Shown piece by piece: positions 41,233-42,031 of a stretch of DNA of 42,031 nt. Origin of the DNA: Candidatus Bipolaricaulota bacterium (GTDB taxonomy: Bacteria > Bipolaricaulota > Bipolaricaulia > UBA7950 > UBA9294); contig JAUWGE010000013.1 of NCBI GenBank assembly GCA_030606565.1, positions 1-42,031 of the forward strand. Reading direction: 5' to 3'. The number at the start of each line of letters is the position of its first letter. Positions within the stretch are counted from its first letter, which is position 1. The notes under the pieces are model-generated. The model saw only the letters and a program-made list of their open reading frames with translations, searched no databases and had not been told where the DNA came from. Both the position numbers and the translations under genes were made by a program.

Positions 41233-42031
41233 ATGAACTGTCTAATCGATCCGCGCAAGTTAATTCGCTTCGACTTCGGCCCACTTCATCCATTCAAGAC
41301 CTACCGCCTCGGTTTGGCCTACAACCTGATGGAGGCCTACGGACTCACGAGCGCCACCTCAGTCTACACCCTCGAACCGCGGGAAGCGACGCAAGAGGAG
41401 GCGCAGAGCTTCCACACAGAAGGGTATCTCGAGGTCCTCCGCCTCGCCGACGGTGGAATGTGGGTTCCCAACCTTTTCTCGCATGGGTTGGGAACCGGTG
41501 ACAACCCAGTCTTCCCCGGGGTATACGAGTGGGGGATGCTCGTCGCCGGAGCGTCGATCGACTGTGCCAAGGAGATCCTTGCCGACCGGGCGAAGATAGC
41601 GTTTAACATGTCAGGGGGGCTGCACCACGCCATGCCCTCCCGCGCCTCGGGCTTCTGTCACGTAAACGACGTTGTCCTTGCCATCAACGCTCTCCTCGCG
41701 GACGAAAAGCGGATTGCGTATGTGGATATCGATGCCCATCACGGAGACGGAGTCCAGCACGCTTTCTACACTACAGATCGCGTATTGACGATCTCGATCC
41801 ACCAGAGTGGACACACAATCTTTCCAGGGAGCGGGTTTGTCGATGAGATCGGTCAGGAGGCCGGCCGCGGCTACGCGGTGAACGTCCCCCTCCTGCCCGG
41901 GGCGGGCGACGATGCATATCAACAAGTGTTGGACGAGGTGATCTGTCCCCTTCTCGACGCCTATAACCCCGATATCCTGGTGACCCAGCTCGGTGCCGAT
42001 GCCCTCCGCGGCGACCGCGTGGCCGGGCTGG
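41233..42031 (+). CDS. Class I histone deacetylase-like (AcuC-type) enzyme, 3' end outside window
   Basis: 266 codons are visible. The HDAC fold is clear: HPFKTYRL (19-26), active-site His131-His132 in SGGLHHA, GFCHVND (140-146), zinc ligands Asp167 and His169 in DIDAHHGDG, and a later Asp256 in GADAL. In bacteria, AcuC-type enzymes remove acetyl groups from lysines such as that of acetyl-CoA synthetase; related enzymes act on acetylpolyamines. The partner acs or acetyltransferase is not in the window. ATG 41233 follows AAAGGAGGA with a longish 12-nt spacing. Confidence 0.93.
   Translation, partial: MNCLIDPRKLIRFDFGPLHPFKTYRLGLAYNLMEAYGLTSATSVYTLEPREATQEEAQSFHTEGYLEVLRLADGGMWVPNLFSHGLGTGDNPVFPGVYEWGMLVAGASIDCAKEILADRAKIAFNMSGGLHHAMPSRASGFCHVNDVVLAINALLADEKRIAYVDIDAHHGDGVQHAFYTTDRVLTISIHQSGHTIFPGSGFVDEIGQEAGRGYAVNVPLLPGAGDDAYQQVLDEVICPLLDAYNPDILVTQLGADALRGDRVAGL

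Noticed and set aside
1-42031. CRISPR arrays, prophage or intact insertion sequences
   Set aside because: No regularly spaced direct repeats, phage structural genes or complete transposase genes are visible anywhere in the window.

Overview
The window is bacterial chromosomal DNA of moderate GC content. Its left half (1-22089, all minus strand) is one of the longest conserved bacterial gene clusters: rpoC, then the str, S10, spc and alpha ribosomal protein operons run together with almost no gaps (rpoC-rpsL-rpsG-fusA-rpsJ-rplC-rplD-rplW-rplB-rpsS-rplV-rpsC-rplP-rpmC-rpsQ-rplN-rplX-rplE-rpsN-rpsH-rplF-rplR-rpsE-rplO-secY-adk-map-infA-rpmJ-rpsM-rpsK-rpsD-rpoA-rplQ). Zinc-binding forms of S4, S14, L36, L24 and adenylate kinase, an RpoC with a Thermus/Thermotoga-like N-terminal insertion, type II thymidine kinase, long-form HPF and a HerA-type ATPase suggest a deep-branching, probably anaerobic and perhaps thermophilic lineage. 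A candidate phylum such as Bipolaricaulota/Acetothermia (OP1) would fit. This placement is an inference from general features; no 16S rRNA gene is present.

The cluster is unusual in several ways. rpoC is not preceded by rpoB but by an fmdB-type zinc-ribbon gene and a Rho-independent terminator. A perfect consensus sigma-70 promoter (TTGACA-17-TATAAT) lies over the end of rpoC and would drive rpsL and everything downstream. tuf is missing between fusA and rpsJ. rpmD (L30) is missing between rpsE and rplO. S11 lacks its normally near-invariant C-terminal tail.

The right half is a mosaic of small units. 22224-27529 (minus) holds fmdB, a PP-loop tRNA-thiolase-like protein with an eroded PP-loop, long-form HPF behind its own strong promoter, a HerA-like ATPase, and CCA tRNA nucleotidyltransferase. 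27619-29425 holds a small unrecognised gene broken by two apparent frameshifts, and a beta-CASP metallo-beta-lactamase ribonuclease. A tRNA-Pro(GGG) gene at 29578 has its own promoter. GrpB and a secreted purple-acid-phosphatase-like protein follow on the minus strand. A plus-strand ABC transporter of the ThiZ/ThiX/ThiY (pyrimidine precursor) type leads into thymidine kinase.

35034-37247 looks like a compact cyclic-nucleotide signalling locus: a class III adenylate cyclase divergent from a cNMP-binding protein and a metallo-beta-lactamase-fold hydrolase. It is followed by a structured, gene-poor stretch (37248-37722), the TrkH/TrkA potassium uptake pair, a divergent PKD/transglutaminase lipoprotein, and an AcuC-like deacetylase cut by the window edge. 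I found no CRISPR array, intact insertion sequence, prophage or riboswitch.
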